A stretch of 64,000 bases of DNA from the NCBI RefSeq assembly GCF_014529535.1, contig NC_050735.1:10799739-10863738 (forward strand), read 5' to 3'. A program made the position numbers and the translations under genes. Below the pieces are notes generated by a model, which worked only from the letters and a program-made list of their open reading frames with translations, ran no database searches and was not told the DNA's origin. Of this stretch, positions 41,601 through 53,713 are shown in pieces. The stretch comes from Bradysia coprophila. Taxonomy: Eukaryota; Arthropoda; Insecta; Diptera; Sciaridae. Numbering within the stretch: position 1 is the first letter of the stretch; each line of letters starts with the position of its first letter.

Positions 41601-44600
41601 CTTGATGAAACAACACATTTTATTTTGAATTGTTTGATCTATGGCAACGAAAGGAAAAGATCGATATCACCATCCGAGTATAAAACCATATTTTCAGTTT
41701 GCAGGTCTATTGTTAAGCCACTTTTTTTTAATAATTTTCTTTTGGCTACACACAAACAATGACCATTACAGTTTAACAAAACAAAACAACAATGGGCATC
41801 AGATGGAATGTCTTTTCGAACGTTAATGAGTTTGGTACATGTAATAGATGTATGTGCGATTGAAAACGATTATGTATGGCGTCCGAGCTTCACAAATTAT
41901 GCAAAAACTTTGAATTTCGAACAAATTGTTTTTGGAGAAATATTCGGAACGATTAGCTTCTGTGATTTAATTCTATTAGAGAAAAAAGAAAATGAATTGT
42001 GACATAAGTACACCTGTCTTACCCATTCCAATTAGATTAAAAGCGTTTCGAGTTTTCATCAGATTGTTTCCTATTCAACGGTTTGCGCTCCTGGTAAAAC
42101 CAGTTGAGAGCATAATATTTCATGTACTTAAACTAGAAGCTGACAGGTCATTTATGAATAATGAGATATTGTGTAAATTCAGCGAAGTATCATCCATATA
42201 ATTATAGCTTTTAATTAAAGAATTTAAAAAACAAATGACCTAAAATTAGCTCAACTAGTCGGACGAGCTACAGACTGAAACACAGTGCAAAACACACCAC
42301 ACGTAACGCACTTGAAATAAATACCCATAATCCGTAAATAATCGACTTAATTAATACAATATCATTATTTCTAAAATACATCGAAACCATATCGATGACC
42401 TTTACTTATATATTCAAATATAAACCACAAAAAATTAGTAAACAACCGATCCGAACATTTGATAAATAGAACATGGTAATCCATGGATCTACCGCAATGA
42501 GCATAATTTCTATATAATGCAATAAACTACGGCAAAAACTAGTACTGTGCCGCATATTGCTTTATTTTTAAATCATATGCAACTCAACCAACAATATTCT
42601 AAAGATGTTGAACAAGTTGTGTAAAGAAATGTGTATTGCATCAAATCACTTTGTAAAAACCATTGTAAGCTAATTACAGTTTATAAATAAATGATTTTTT
42701 GTTAGCAGTCAAGTTAATGGTTGTTTGGAATTGCAATATAGACGTGTTGTAGGCCGGAATAATTTCTCTTGTATTTTCAATGAGCTATGAATTGTATTAC
42801 ACCTTCTCATCGAAGTACATTGATATACAATGTGAGCGCATTTCCTTTCAGTAAAACATTTTGGTTGCAAAATAAATTGTCTGCAGAGTACAGATGCTCA
42901 TGTATCGGTGGTCATTTAATAAAACCTCTGTGGCTGACCAAACATTTATTAAGAAGTTTAAGTACATATTAACCGAAACACCGAATCAACAGCAGGATGC
43001 TTTTACACGTTCCGCTCATAACATCTGCCTTTAACGGAAAGACTCAAACACCGCAATCAATGTCAGCGTCCGACGAAAAACTACAAAATGCGGTTGTCGA
43101 TGGAGGAAAGGCTTCCAAAGATCCGAAAGACAATAATAACTTCAGATCAGAAGAAATTGCTTTTATTACCCGACTACATTCCCGCAGGAAGTGGACAGTC
43201 GACCTAGTAAGCATGTTCAGTGAAATCGTATCAAATGAGTGCTGAATGCCCCGAATGTCATCCGTCATTATTAAAACTTAGAACATGTGAAACGTGCACC
43301 AAAATCATAAGATAGAAACAGAATTACTGGTGGTCCACAATGTAATTTAAGGAAAATTTTCAAAAATATTCAAAATTCTAAGTGATCTAGTTGAAATTGT
43401 TCCCTGACGAACAAAACCAAAAGAAATTGTCTGTATGAAAAGTGAAAAGTGAAAAGCTTAGTACTAGTTAAGTACTAGTAGTGTTAGTAGGTTATAGTAG
43501 TAGTAGTCTAAGTTAACCACGTAGTAAGGTAAGTTAAAAACAGCTGTTTTTTCAGAACCTTGGTCAAAATTACACTTTTCAGGAGCGAAACACGAAAAAT
43601 ATCCAAATCTTCATTAGGACACTGCAGACATTCTTATATTTTCTTTTGAATTTAATTTGCTAAAATTTGTACCGAGAAACTTAAGTTTGGTCTCGACATA
43701 CCGGTCTTGCTGTTCAACTCAAATCATTTTTCGTAATTCCTAGTTTTATGGTGGTAACTACATCTTCTGGCTGCATTTACTTTAAATGTTTACTTTAATA
43801 AGCATTTTCTCCCATCTGCTGAAACTTTAGAAGCCTTTTGTTGTGCCAAAAAATGGAAATTCCATTTTATCGGGTAAATTATGGCCCACGAAATGCAATT
43901 TCCAACATTTTTTCCCTCGTTGAACAATAGTTATTTTCACAACTCAGGCTATAAACTCGTCATTTCGCCGAAACTTCGGGAGCATTGTCGTGAAAAACGT
44001 TGTGTTGTTCGATATGAAATCTTTCAACTTTTTGTTCCCTAGGTGAACAATATATGTCATTTGATCATTCTAACAGAGATCAGAGGTTAAATGAAAAACC
44101 CAAGTCCTTCACATTAAATTACTTTTTGCACTGAAAGGTTTTGGTTGACGGCAAAAATCAGTTCGACTGCAACAATTTTAATGTCTCGCGGTTCGTAATA
44201 ATTAATTTTTTGAAAGGATTACCCACACATGCAAATTGTTTAACGCATTTATTATAACAAAAATGTGTCCGAAAAAAGCAAGGTCGGTGTTTAACCATAA
44301 TACCAAAATAATCAATGCATGAATGAATGAATGTTAAATTGGTTTTCTACAACAATGCACCTTCTTTTCAGGTCTATACACACCACACAAGTCACAAAAG
44401 ATATTAGACTATTATAGATGGCATTCGACAACACCTTAACAACATCCATATGATGATAAATCAATAGCGATTATAATGTAGGAATTGTTGTAATTATAAA
44501 AAATAAAAACACTCCAAGAGAGTGAGATAAGCATAGACTTTCGCTGGGTATATAATATAATAAATTTTTGTTTGTGATTAAAACGAGTTTTTTTTTATAT

Positions 44601-47600
44601 ATTGAATTTTTAAGCATACAGGGTCCGGCAAAATACAAGAAAATTGATATTAATTACGAGATGGTATTATAGAAAACGAATTTGTATTATGAAAATAATC
44701 GACGTAAGTTTGTGCCTTGTATGTTTTCCAATTCAAGCTCGAATATAAATTTAAGCAAGTCATCGACGTCTCATTTCATTGAGACATTGTAATTCGAAAA
44801 GTGTGACTTTAAAGATCCTTAACCCTATGCATGAATGAACGAATGTTGTCTAACAAATTTTCTATGCAATTAGCAAGGTCATCAACAACAAAAATAACTG
44901 TAACACATAATAGATATAAATCATGGTCTGTGTGCAGGCTACGATCAAGCTCCGGTTAAATATTTCAATTTTGTAAACAAAAATTCTTCTAAAATAAGGC
45001 CACTTAAAGTGCTGAGAGATGATTGTAGAAAATGTTTTGACCGTAAAGTATGACTGGAAGGCATTTATTTATCATCAGAAAAACCTTATGATCTTGGTCG
45101 TACACCTATTTTCATTCAAGAGTGACACACAAATGTGAGACATTCTTAATGGGTTAATCAATCTCGAGGAATATATCCATTAAATTCTCACAATCTTTTT
45201 TTGTTTCAATTACCTCCAAGTTATCATCAACGTAAGACATTATCATATTTTGAGAGAAGAAAAACGCAGGAGTAAAAAGGCAGGCATTCTTTAGACTATT
45301 TTTTACCGCGTTTTTTTGCTTGAATGAATTTATTTCATTATTTAAAAAAAAAGCGAACCATTCTTTGACGACCTTGCCGAACAGCCAAATTATTTATCAT
45401 CTTTAATAAAGACTTCAACATTGATTCATTGTGATTCATCAATCTTTGTTAATCTAAAAGATGAGTTAAAAATTAAGTAATTTTTCATCCATTGCAATAA
45501 TACATGTTTCACTCGTCAATACATAATGTGTGGTACAAGAATAAAAGTTTTTTTTTTCTTCTTTAAGTTATAATATTTCATACAGCACGGCATGAAGCCA
45601 TTTCATTGTACTTAATAAATAAATTTTATTTACTCTGGCATTGTGTTGACCGAAAGGGAAATTGTAATGGAAAGGAATCACATGAGAGTTTTTGTAGCAT
45701 TTTATGAAAGACACAAAGTTAATATGCAATAACTTAAAAGCCAATCGATGTATTTACTTTGCAAACTTTTTAATGCAAACATTGTTGGCGAAATATTTTA
45801 TTTTTAAATGAAATCTTACAGACCCAATCCTAAATCTTTGCACGTGAACTGATGCGATATTGTGTTGAAATTCGCCGTTTGAACTGACTGTTGTAACTGA
45901 TAATTTCTGAACGTAATAGTTCAATATGATGGCATTTAATTAAAGTAACACTGTACCGTAGCACTGTTATTTGATAGCAGAGATTCGGTTTTCATAAATG
46001 AAGCGAATCGGTAATGATTAATTTACAGAATATTATCTACAGCCAGAGAATAGTATATTGTCTATCTACATCCGACAAAACTAGCTTAAAAACATTTATC
46101 TCATTCGATTCCTTTTTCTGTTTCTTCAATCTACAACGAGGGGTGAACCACTCTTTTTTTTCGAAGGATTATTCGGACTATTTGGTGATTATTTGGGAGT
46201 GGCTTACCCCTCGATCTACAATCTCCATAAAATCTGTTGGCCTGCAGGTACTAGATTTTTATTGCACTGCACAATGTGAGCGTTATTTATGTGAATTCCA
46301 GAGCAAGTACTTCAAAGTCTAAGGAAAAATGTTAGTTGCTGTTGAAAATGTGGAATTTTATTTTAAAAAAAATCGTTCAACTTGAAAACGTTGAAACGTT
46401 CATCTTTTTATGAAATGAATTAGTATCGAAGTACTAGATTTTTTAAATGCAGTGCATAATGTGCGTCTTTTTACAATATAAATTCTGGATGAAGTACTTC
46501 AAATTCTAAGAAACACAAGCAAATGTGGGTGCGGTTGCAGTTGAACTTTTTAAAAAGAAGAAAAGTTTCGAGCGTAGCTATTTTGAGGGTAGTTTTGAAA
46601 CGTAGAGATTTTTCCAGTACTATTTGAAACTTACCCATGAATTTTCAGGAAAGAACCAATGTTTCAAAACTTGGTACACACAATACTTTCTGCAAACCGA
46701 GTGTAATAGACATGTTTTCTAATTCACGCCGTAAGTGCGTTTGAAATACAAAATGGAAAGTGCGGAGGTCTTTCTAACGTAGCGTCATTTTCATACAAGG
46801 AAGCGTTGAAATGTATTTTATTACATACGCGCGGTGTTCGGATGTCAAAATTACTTAAATAGAAGAATAATTAAAAAATTACACCTCAGTTCTATGTTGT
46901 TGTCTCGTTTTCGCTTATGTAATAAAATCGAGTACACACTTGTCGCTATCAGTCTCGGCAAGCCTCGACTTCTTCGTGACAAGTGTATAATATATGTATA
47001 TTTCATACCTAGGACCCGAAGAGTGCTACGAAGTCCAATATGAAAAATACTTTGTGCCACCGAGAATTGAAATACGACGGATTTCAATATCGATAACTAG
47101 ATTGAAATGTCCAAAATTACAACACCCGTTTTCAATGGCTTATTACAACACTCAAACCAGTGCTGAAATGAAATTCGTATGAGTTATTACAGCATTCGTT
47201 TTAAAAAATGCAAAGCAACGTGATCGATCCAATTCGAAGAGTGATTGTTTACAATGAAAATTCTGAATTTTTGTGCATTTGTCTATTTCAATTCTCGGTT
47301 GGCACAAAGCATGATGTGTTACACGTATTGTAATGAGATTTTTTCAGCACACGACCCAATTTTGGGTCTAGTGCTGAAAAAATCAACATTACAATACTTG
47401 TAACACAACATACTATTTCATACCTAGGTCCCGAAAAGTGAGACTTCGTCACACCTTTTCTCCGTCCAATATGAAAAATACTATTGGTACCACGGACTAA
47501 AAGTCTTTTCTAGTGTATTCGATTTCTAAAGGGAAACTTCTCACACGCAAAAAAAGACTTTTAGTCCTAGGTACGAAATGTACTATTTCGGTTCACTTTT

Positions 47601-48957
47601 TCATCGAAACGTTCACTTGAAATTCAAATTTTAGGCACACTTACATTGTGAATTGAGATTGGTTGTGGTTTGAATTTCGTTCAACAAATGAAAATCTAGA
47701 CTTGTATTTTCAGAATTTTGGTAAGACACACGGTCGTAAGAAGAAGGAAATCAATTTTATGTTGAATCATTTACAAACCACAACAACTCCTAAAACAAAA
47801 AAACTTGTAGAATTTCACTTTTCTATCACCGTAATTATTAACAACCCATTTAGAAACAATTAACTGAATTCAGATCTAAACACAATAAATTGAAGACATC
47901 CACTTCTAGAAGACGCTTTTTAAATGAAACCTGGAATTCAAACAAGCGATTTGTCAGTAAAACTTTGCAGCACTCCTCATTATTACCTAAAGCTTTATTT
48001 AATCAAAGGTGCAGTGTTATGCCAATGAAAATGGTCATAACAAATTAAAATATTGTTTAAATGATTAAATGATTAAATGATTTATTCAGCACGTTTGTCA
48101 ATATTAACGAAATACTTTTCACCACTGTACTATCAAACCCTCAGCAAAATACTAAAATCAAACTTGTACTTTAACTCTCCATGTCGTTGCGATCCCATAA
48201 CAACCACACCACTCGAATAAATTATCCTATTTCTCGAAATTAATTAAACGATTACGTTTTATCCACAAAATGTTTAACGCTCATCTCGCGTTCGTCACAA
48301 CATCGAAGCATTTTGTTGTAAGAGGAGAAAACAAATTAATTAATTATGTTTTGGAGATGAGGAGAAAAAAAACATTATTGCATTTTGATTGAAATGTAAA
48401 GTCTCTTCGAAAATTTCTAAATTATTTAAAGAGTTGACTGGTGAGTCGCGAGACGACGATGATAACTTTACAATTACGTTATACAACAGACAGAGATATT
48501 TATGTTAATCGGTGTGTTTTCAAAGGTTCAGCTGATGATAATTTTTCTTTTCAATTATTGTGATTGATTTTTACTTTATACCTAGTAGTACTAAATACTG
48601 CTCAGATGGTTAACATGCAGGCAGGGTTTTTTTGTCTTTCTAGTAAAATGACTCAGACTCTCGTTGGGACTTTATGTTTAACGGGTTTTGTTGATGGAAT
48701 TGCTTTTACCACCAAAAACCATAAATTTATTTACATAACTTTTTTTATGGAAATTGCCAATGTAAAATTTACAGCGCTGCCTTCAAGCATTCATGATACG
48801 TTATCTTATTAAATTAAAAAATCGAAAAATTGGCATTCAATTTTTTGAATTAATGAAAGAGAAATGAAATTGACTTACCACGATCTTTGACAATATTTCC
48901 ATTTCTTTGAGTTGTCGCAATTGATATACAAAACAGTAGCACTAATAAACGAGCCAT
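26398..48957 (-). CDS. Secreted C-type lectin with alternative signal-peptide exons
   Basis: Three shared 3' exons encode the carbohydrate-recognition domain: 28147-28050, 26810-26702 and 26642-26398 (stop TAA). Two alternative first exons, 48957-48879 and 34166-34076, each start with ATG, encode a hydrophobic signal peptide and end in phase 1, giving GAA (Glu) at the same junction. In the 180-aa form from the 34.1-kb exon the CRD carries the four canonical cysteines (C73, C151, C169, C177), the EPN motif at 137-139 (mannose-type ligand signature) and WND at 164-166 (calcium ligands), so a calcium-dependent sugar-binding protein of the extracellular space or haemolymph is expected. An extra cysteine, C38, has no obvious partner. 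The form from the distal exon is 176 aa, or 287 aa if the candidate cassette 39692-39360 is included. Insect C-type lectins usually act in pathogen recognition or matrix binding. The specific orthologue name is not certain. The largest intron without the cassette is about 20.7 kb. Confidence 0.9.
26702..26810 (-). CDS. Lectin exon: CRD helix region
   Basis: Follows acceptor CCTACAG and ends before donor GTAAAA. Reads ANWYKAAQYCRFHGMHLASI, then a run rich in S, Q and E, the classic W-x-x-A-x-x-x-C-x-x-x-G-M-x-L-A-S-I pattern of C-type lectins. It contains the first conserved cysteine of the domain. Confidence 0.93.
28050..28147 (-). CDS. Lectin exon: start of the CRD
   Basis: The acceptor ATTGTAG at 28148-28149 and donor GTAAAC frame a 98-base exon encoding ILNDQTCASHVDWSMPLLKF, then GEKRYYLGVFFK, with the K-Y/R-Y-Y-x-G first strand typical of C-type lectin domains. 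The first two bases complete a codon split with the first exon in use, which is why all upstream alternatives must end in phase 1. Confidence 0.9.
28148..34075. other. Lectin intron, proximal part
   Basis: No coding exon recognised. It contains a 580-bp inverted-repeat element at 28887-29466. The remainder is AT-rich without detectable structure. Confidence 0.6.
28887..29466. mobile_element. MITE-like element of about 580 bp with inverted termini
   Basis: The ends read AAAGGGCATA and TATGCCCTTT. Inside, the 35-bp segment 28918-28952 is the reverse complement of 29381-29415, and the similarity continues more weakly inward (ATGAAATTCCAAAATGG versus CCATTTTAAAGTTTCAT). There is no transposase frame. 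It is probably a non-autonomous DNA transposon; the target-site duplication is unclear, though TTTAACGA occurs on both sides. Confidence 0.7.
34076..34166 (-). CDS. Lectin alternative first exon B (signal peptide)
   Basis: ATG 34166 opens a 30-codon exon with the hydrophobic run LKLIIIVIVF and a small-residue cleavage region NNNASAA. It ends TCA G followed by donor GTAAAG in phase 1. It joins in frame to the CRD exon at 28147. Because it lies downstream of exons A and C in transcript order, it needs its own promoter, or A and C must be skipped. Confidence 0.75.
34167..39359. other. Lectin intron, middle part, and presumed promoter B
   Basis: AT-rich DNA with no recognised exon. The few hundred bases directly above 34166 should hold the promoter of first exon B. 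One copy of the dispersed motif GAAGTACTAGATTTT lies at 35964-35978. Confidence 0.45.
39360..39692 (-). CDS. Candidate acidic cassette exon of the lectin gene
   Basis: A 333-base open segment follows a strong acceptor (CTTGTTTTCTCCAATAG). Read with one base from an upstream phase-1 exon it encodes GAPSPDELREIQRQNKITAQ, then a basic patch around residues RPTHK and a strongly acidic stretch of N, D and E residues ending near DDFLAIKQ. Its composition is protein-like rather than random. To splice in frame to the CRD exon it must leave phase 1, and the only matching site is a non-canonical GC donor (CAAG then GCAGGT at 39360/39359). The nearby GT donor, four bases further on, would give a stop within the next exon. 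The role of this N-terminal extension is unknown. Alternatively the exon belongs to another, unrecognised transcript. Confidence 0.5.
46245..46508. repeat. Two diverged copies of an 80-bp palindrome-ended repeat
   Basis: Copies at about 46245-46323 and 46428-46508 share the order GTACTAGATTTTT, a middle with GCA-TGCA-AATGTG, and an end AAGTACTTCAAA-TCTAAG. The start of the second copy (CGAAGTAC) is nearly the inverse of the end (AAGTACTTC), so each copy has short inverted termini. Confidence 0.65.
46990..47575. repeat. Cluster of nested inverted and direct repeats
   Basis: TTTCATACCTAGG-CCCGAA followed by GTCCAATATGAAAAATAC occurs at 47001 and again at 47416. CTTTGTGCCACCGAGAATTG at 47050 is inverted at 47284-47309. 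A 93-bp near-perfect palindrome lies at 47315-47407, centred on CCCAATTTTGGG. Another stem pairs 47494-47510 with 47551-47567 (GGACTAAAAGTCTTTT). The arrangement suggests several fold-back elements inserted into one another. Confidence 0.75.
48879..48957 (-). CDS. Lectin alternative first exon A (signal peptide)
   Basis: ATG 48957 opens MARLLVLLFCISIATTQ, a typical secretory signal peptide, then a short polar stretch ending CGT G before the strong donor GTAAGT. It ends in phase 1 and joins in frame either to the candidate cassette at 39692 or directly to the CRD exon at 28147. The start context ACAATGGC is favourable. Confidence 0.8.
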
Positions 48958-51900
48958 TGTTTAAATTTAATTAAAAGAAAATTATGATCAAACAAAACAA
49001 TCAGTTAATTGATCTTTTAAATGTTTTTTTTTTTTCTAAATCACTCCAAACAAATAGACATGTAACACTGAATAAACACACCGAAGTTTGTCTAATAAAA
49101 TTTTTTCTCTTTAAATTTTCTGCTTAAGCTTTTATTAACGACAGGACTGAATTCGATATCGATGCTTCAACGTTAAAAACCGTTTTCATACTGGAATCTA
49201 TATCTTCTCTACAAAAACATAATATAAATTTCTGTGTGATGCTATTCGCACGATCTCAAGTGGTTTCTGTTCCGATATATTTTTATTACGTTTGGATGTG
49301 TAATAGAGGTCTTTGGGTCTCCTCTAAAGACAAGCCAGCATATATGCAACCGACTTAATACACGTAAAAATATCCACAATTCACTCTCTCTTTTAAAATG
49401 TTGTTATACACAATTATAGTTTGCTGTTCGTCTTTTATAAATGTAGGTGTCTTTTCGGTCGGCTTTATAAATAAATATTTAGTCGTCTTCTCAATGAATC
49501 GTTTGGTTGTAGTGGTAATTAAAAAAAACATTATTACCAAGTAATATCACAGGTGAAACCGTTTGCACGAAGATAATGTATGTCTCGTGCAATGACGATG
49601 GAATTGGTAATAATAAGTGCAGAGATTCTCTTTAATCTCGTTTATTCTGAAAACATATTCGGCGGATAAGATACGTAATGGTAGGTATATGTGAGGCAAT
49701 CGCTTAACCAGATCCGTATATGTCTAGGATATGAAGATTGTGCAACTTAGCCGTTTTACCGATGGAATGGGTCTTACGTTTTCTAGGACAGTTCAAAGGC
49801 GATTGTTCGACATGCGCTGCCCTGGTTGTCATTACTTTTTTTTAGAGCTTATTAACCGTTTAGTAACTGCTAGTAATCTGGTTTATTGACAACGGCAATA
49901 AGAAAATGCAATGACCTCCCAACCAGAGCCCCTGAGTGTATGTTAAAACAAGTGAAGTAGTAGATTTTGTATGTGATAATTTGAACAAGAAAAGCAAGAG
50001 ATAATATTTGACAATATGCGCTACAAAAGGTTAATAGATTATAAGGTTAAATCCAACTTAATCTAAAAAGAGCTTTTGAGACTGTCTAAAAATATTCTCA
50101 TTCTCAATATTCTTATAAAAGTTCTTAAACATTCCGTCATACGCTTCTCGAATTCAAGGATTCGAGATGTTATGTTCGAAAACAATGCGGCTTTTGGACA
50201 TAATAACAATAAATAATTGTTAAAGTATCTTTAGCCTGTTGTGAATATATTTTCCAAAGAATCAATAAAAAATATTTTATTGAGCAAAAAAAAGTTGATC
50301 TGCCAGTATGTGCAAGTTATTTGTTGATGTCTTTTTATAAACGACGCATGGGATATTTTTTAACCGTCCTGCATTTTCCATTCCAAGTTTTTAATATTAT
50401 TTAACACAGACTTCGGTATTTGTTTATCTACTTTTTGACCCTGTACGAAGTAGTGGGTACTATAAGGTTTAAGGTACCGTTTGCAACACTTTCGATTCGC
50501 AGCATGGAATGAGCGCCAATTGATTGCCTGTGTCTAGAGATACCGAAATCGACGGCCGTAGAGTGATAGGTGTAGTTACATATGAAGTGAATCTTTTCTT
50601 GTGGGGTATACAAGGGAAAATTTAACCAGAGATGCCTTATTTGTGGCATTACATTCTTTATTTCAAATGTAACCGAAGGATGCAAAAAAAGAACATTGAG
50701 AAAATCGTGGTTTTCCTAGAAGTCTCGATTTTTTAATTAGTATTTTACTCTTTCAAAAATGGCTAATCATTTGCTATTAACGGCAACGGCAAAACCAAAC
50801 GATGAGGTCTTAATATTACAAAACTTTTGTTAAAACTATTGAAGTAATAGATTCATCAAATGCGAAAAAAGGCTGCAAGGCGCAATCAGTAAATACTTTT
50901 TAAGTGTAGTGTGCAGTAAAAGATTTATTGATGCCGATAAAGCCTAAAGCATTAATCTAGTGTATAAGTTGAGTAGATACAAAAACGAGAATTAACTACG
51001 TAATATGTCGAACTGGATATGCAGTCATAAAGGTAGGATTATACCGTACACGGGTTCGTATGGGACTAATCGCGGCTACGATCTGAACTGGTTTGTTTTG
51101 ATTGTAATTCTTCTATGCAAAAAATTGAACGGTTCAAGGTGAATTTTTGACTTTGCTCAAAGATATGTTAATTCTACGATGGGTAATGAGAACTTTCTGG
51201 TTTATCAGACATATGGATGTTTGACCTTTTAAAAAAATAACATGAGACAAGGTTATGATGATGACACCAGAAAGCAGCCATGAACTCATGCTACAATTTT
51301 TTGTCTTACATAGTAGAAGTTATATCAAAACTTTTGAAGTAGTAGATTTATTAATTTTCTACTGTCATGAAAAGGATCCATTTAACAAGGATTAGTGTTC
51401 GTCGAGAGTTCTTTGTCAACTGACCTTTATTTAAAAAAAAAAATCGTCCAGGAACAAGCGTAATTGTGAGAAAAATTATTCACTAATGATCTCTACGCCT
51501 AAAATCATTAATTTTAAGATGATCAGGAAGAATGTGCAGCCAATGCTAACGAAGCAGTTCCATAAAACAGAAATCTATCACTAATAGGATATAAACCATT
51601 TTTGTTGATGTGAAGACAAAATCAATGAAACGAAGAAAAAAAAAGAAAAATTAAAATAACAGCCAGGCCTATCTTAATAAAAATTTGCATTTAAATAAAT
51701 AAAAAAAAAAATTATAATTTGAAAACAAGAATGTGTGATGAATCCGCATGTTGGTCTTATATTATCGGTCGCTATAATAAAAGTTTAGCGTTTAACACTG
51801 ACTGAGAGTGTTTTGTCTCGTCGACGACACAAAGCTTGCGGAGAGGGGTAATAATAAGAAATCGTAAGTTTATGATCATCACAATGTGATGTACATACCT

Positions 51901-52370
51901 TTTTCTGTTATACGTTGAGAAGGCTATTTTTTTTATTTTGTTTTTACAGAAGTATCATTATCTAAACAAATTATGAATCCATTTGCAGAAAAAATGATCA
52001 TAAACGAAAGAAGGTTTGTTACGTAGTTACATTCGGAGTTTAAAAAAGTTATTACAAAAAGTAAACCCGCATAACCCGTTCTAAATTTTATGCGGCTGGC
52101 AATAAATTGTTGTGAGTTTTTGCTTCTTCTGCGACAATGAATATACTGCAACCTAAATATCCTAGCAATTTAATGTTCTTGCAATTAAAATTGGAATATC
52201 TATAAATGTCAATCTTAGGTGGTATTCAAAAGGTACAATAAGACAGTTTTATAGACATACTACTGACAGGAAGGGTTGTTAGTAAATCCAACGAAAAAAG
52301 GGTTGAATACAAACCTGGCTGTCAGAATTACATCTATAACATTTTCATAATGTACGTACCTTATAGAGTT

Positions 52371-52584
52371 AAGTATAGTTTCCACTTAAAAAGAGCACTC
52401 CGTTTAGCCTCCGTTTACATGACAGTTGTAAAATAGAACAAAGGAACTGTCACGTAAACGGAGTAAAAAATTGAAATAAATTCAATTTCCACTCCGTTTG
52501 CGTGACAGTTCTTTTGTTCTATTTTACAACTGTCATGTAGACGGAGGCTGAACGAAGTGCTCTTTTTAAGTGGAAACTATACTT
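52371..52584. mobile_element. 214-bp near-perfect palindromic element
   Basis: AAGTATAGTTTCCAC at the left end is the exact inverse of GTGGAAACTATACTT at the right end, and almost the whole length folds back on itself (CCTCCGTTTACATGACAGTT pairs with AACTGTCATGTAGACGGAGG). Inside, CGTAAACGGAGT and ACTCCGTTTGCG form an inner stem. No coding content; a fold-back MITE is the likely identity. Confidence 0.85.
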
Positions 52585-53713
52585 TAGGTAGCGTACAAAA
52601 AATAACATTTTTAAAACGAAAAACATTTGCGATAGTTCGTTAAATCTATTACTTCTTTTGCTGGAAGTATTCCGTTGTGTTCTGTAGGAGACTTTTACTT
52701 CATTTGTTTTAAGAAGCATCGATGCTTAGCTAAAGATGTAGCTTTTCGTTTCGTTTTTAATTTTTGATGATATCTTTAAGCAGAATCTTTTTTGAAAAAT
52801 GTAAGTTGACTCGACACTGACCATCACAAATGAGTTATCTTTCAATAAAAAATAGATTTGTTTGTAGTAGTTTGACCAGTCCTGCAAAAAATCAACAATT
52901 TATGCAAAAACCAAACAATTTTGAATGGAGGTAAGTCGAACATCATCTGACTACGTACTTTATGGATGACCCCTTCATCACGCAAGTTTCACGTAACTTC
53001 GATCCCATACACATTGATGGTTTTATAAATTCAAATTATTAAAATAGCAAAGAAAAAAAAAAGAATTATTTTTTCCCCGTGTTTACCAAACGACACAAGC
53101 GTATATCTATAATTGGCTGAGGAAGGTAACATTTTTTGAAAAACCACTATTGATGATCAAGGTCAATGTGTTATATTTTCAGATTGATAAAATGAATTAC
53201 ATATAATATCGTACATGTGTGGTGGCGCACATAATCAGAAAGACCTTGCTCATTATTATCTATCTGATTGTACTGCATTCGGGCGATACACAGCAGCCAC
53301 AATATGATTGTAATTAATATTTTCGTATTCAAATTACATTCTTGAATATTAATTAGTTCAAATAATAGAAATGTACGATCATCGGCAACTCGCTTGCAGA
53401 TTAGATAAATTGTTTTGGTGACTCTATATTTACTTAATCACATGCTTTCAGAAATAATTGTTAATTAATAGTTTAGTAGGTCCAAAAATATACTCTAGTA
53501 AATTATACACCCGCTGACGCATCAGTATGATAATGAGTAATCGATATAAATAAAAATCTCAGAGCTGCCACGGCTTTACATGCAAGTTTTTTGACCTCGA
53601 TACAAAGAACTTTTTTAAATAAGTTTCAGAAGTGATTACACTGGATGTTGGATGAGTAGTGTGATCATCTAAATTCGTGAAGCATTTGAATGAAGTCTGG
53701 GCACTATATTCAC

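Larger units (their letters stand above)
39693..48878. other. Lectin intron, distal part
   Basis: About 9 kb of AT-rich sequence with no confident exon. It contains short AATA runs near 40720-40750, a low-complexity AGTAGT region near 43460-43510, paired palindromic motifs (46245-46508) and a dense cluster of nested inverted repeats (46990-47575). Confidence 0.5.

Noticed and set aside
42997..43245. An 82-codon plus-strand frame with mixed composition.
   Set aside because: No recognisable domain, no splice partners, and it lies within the lectin intron on the opposite strand.
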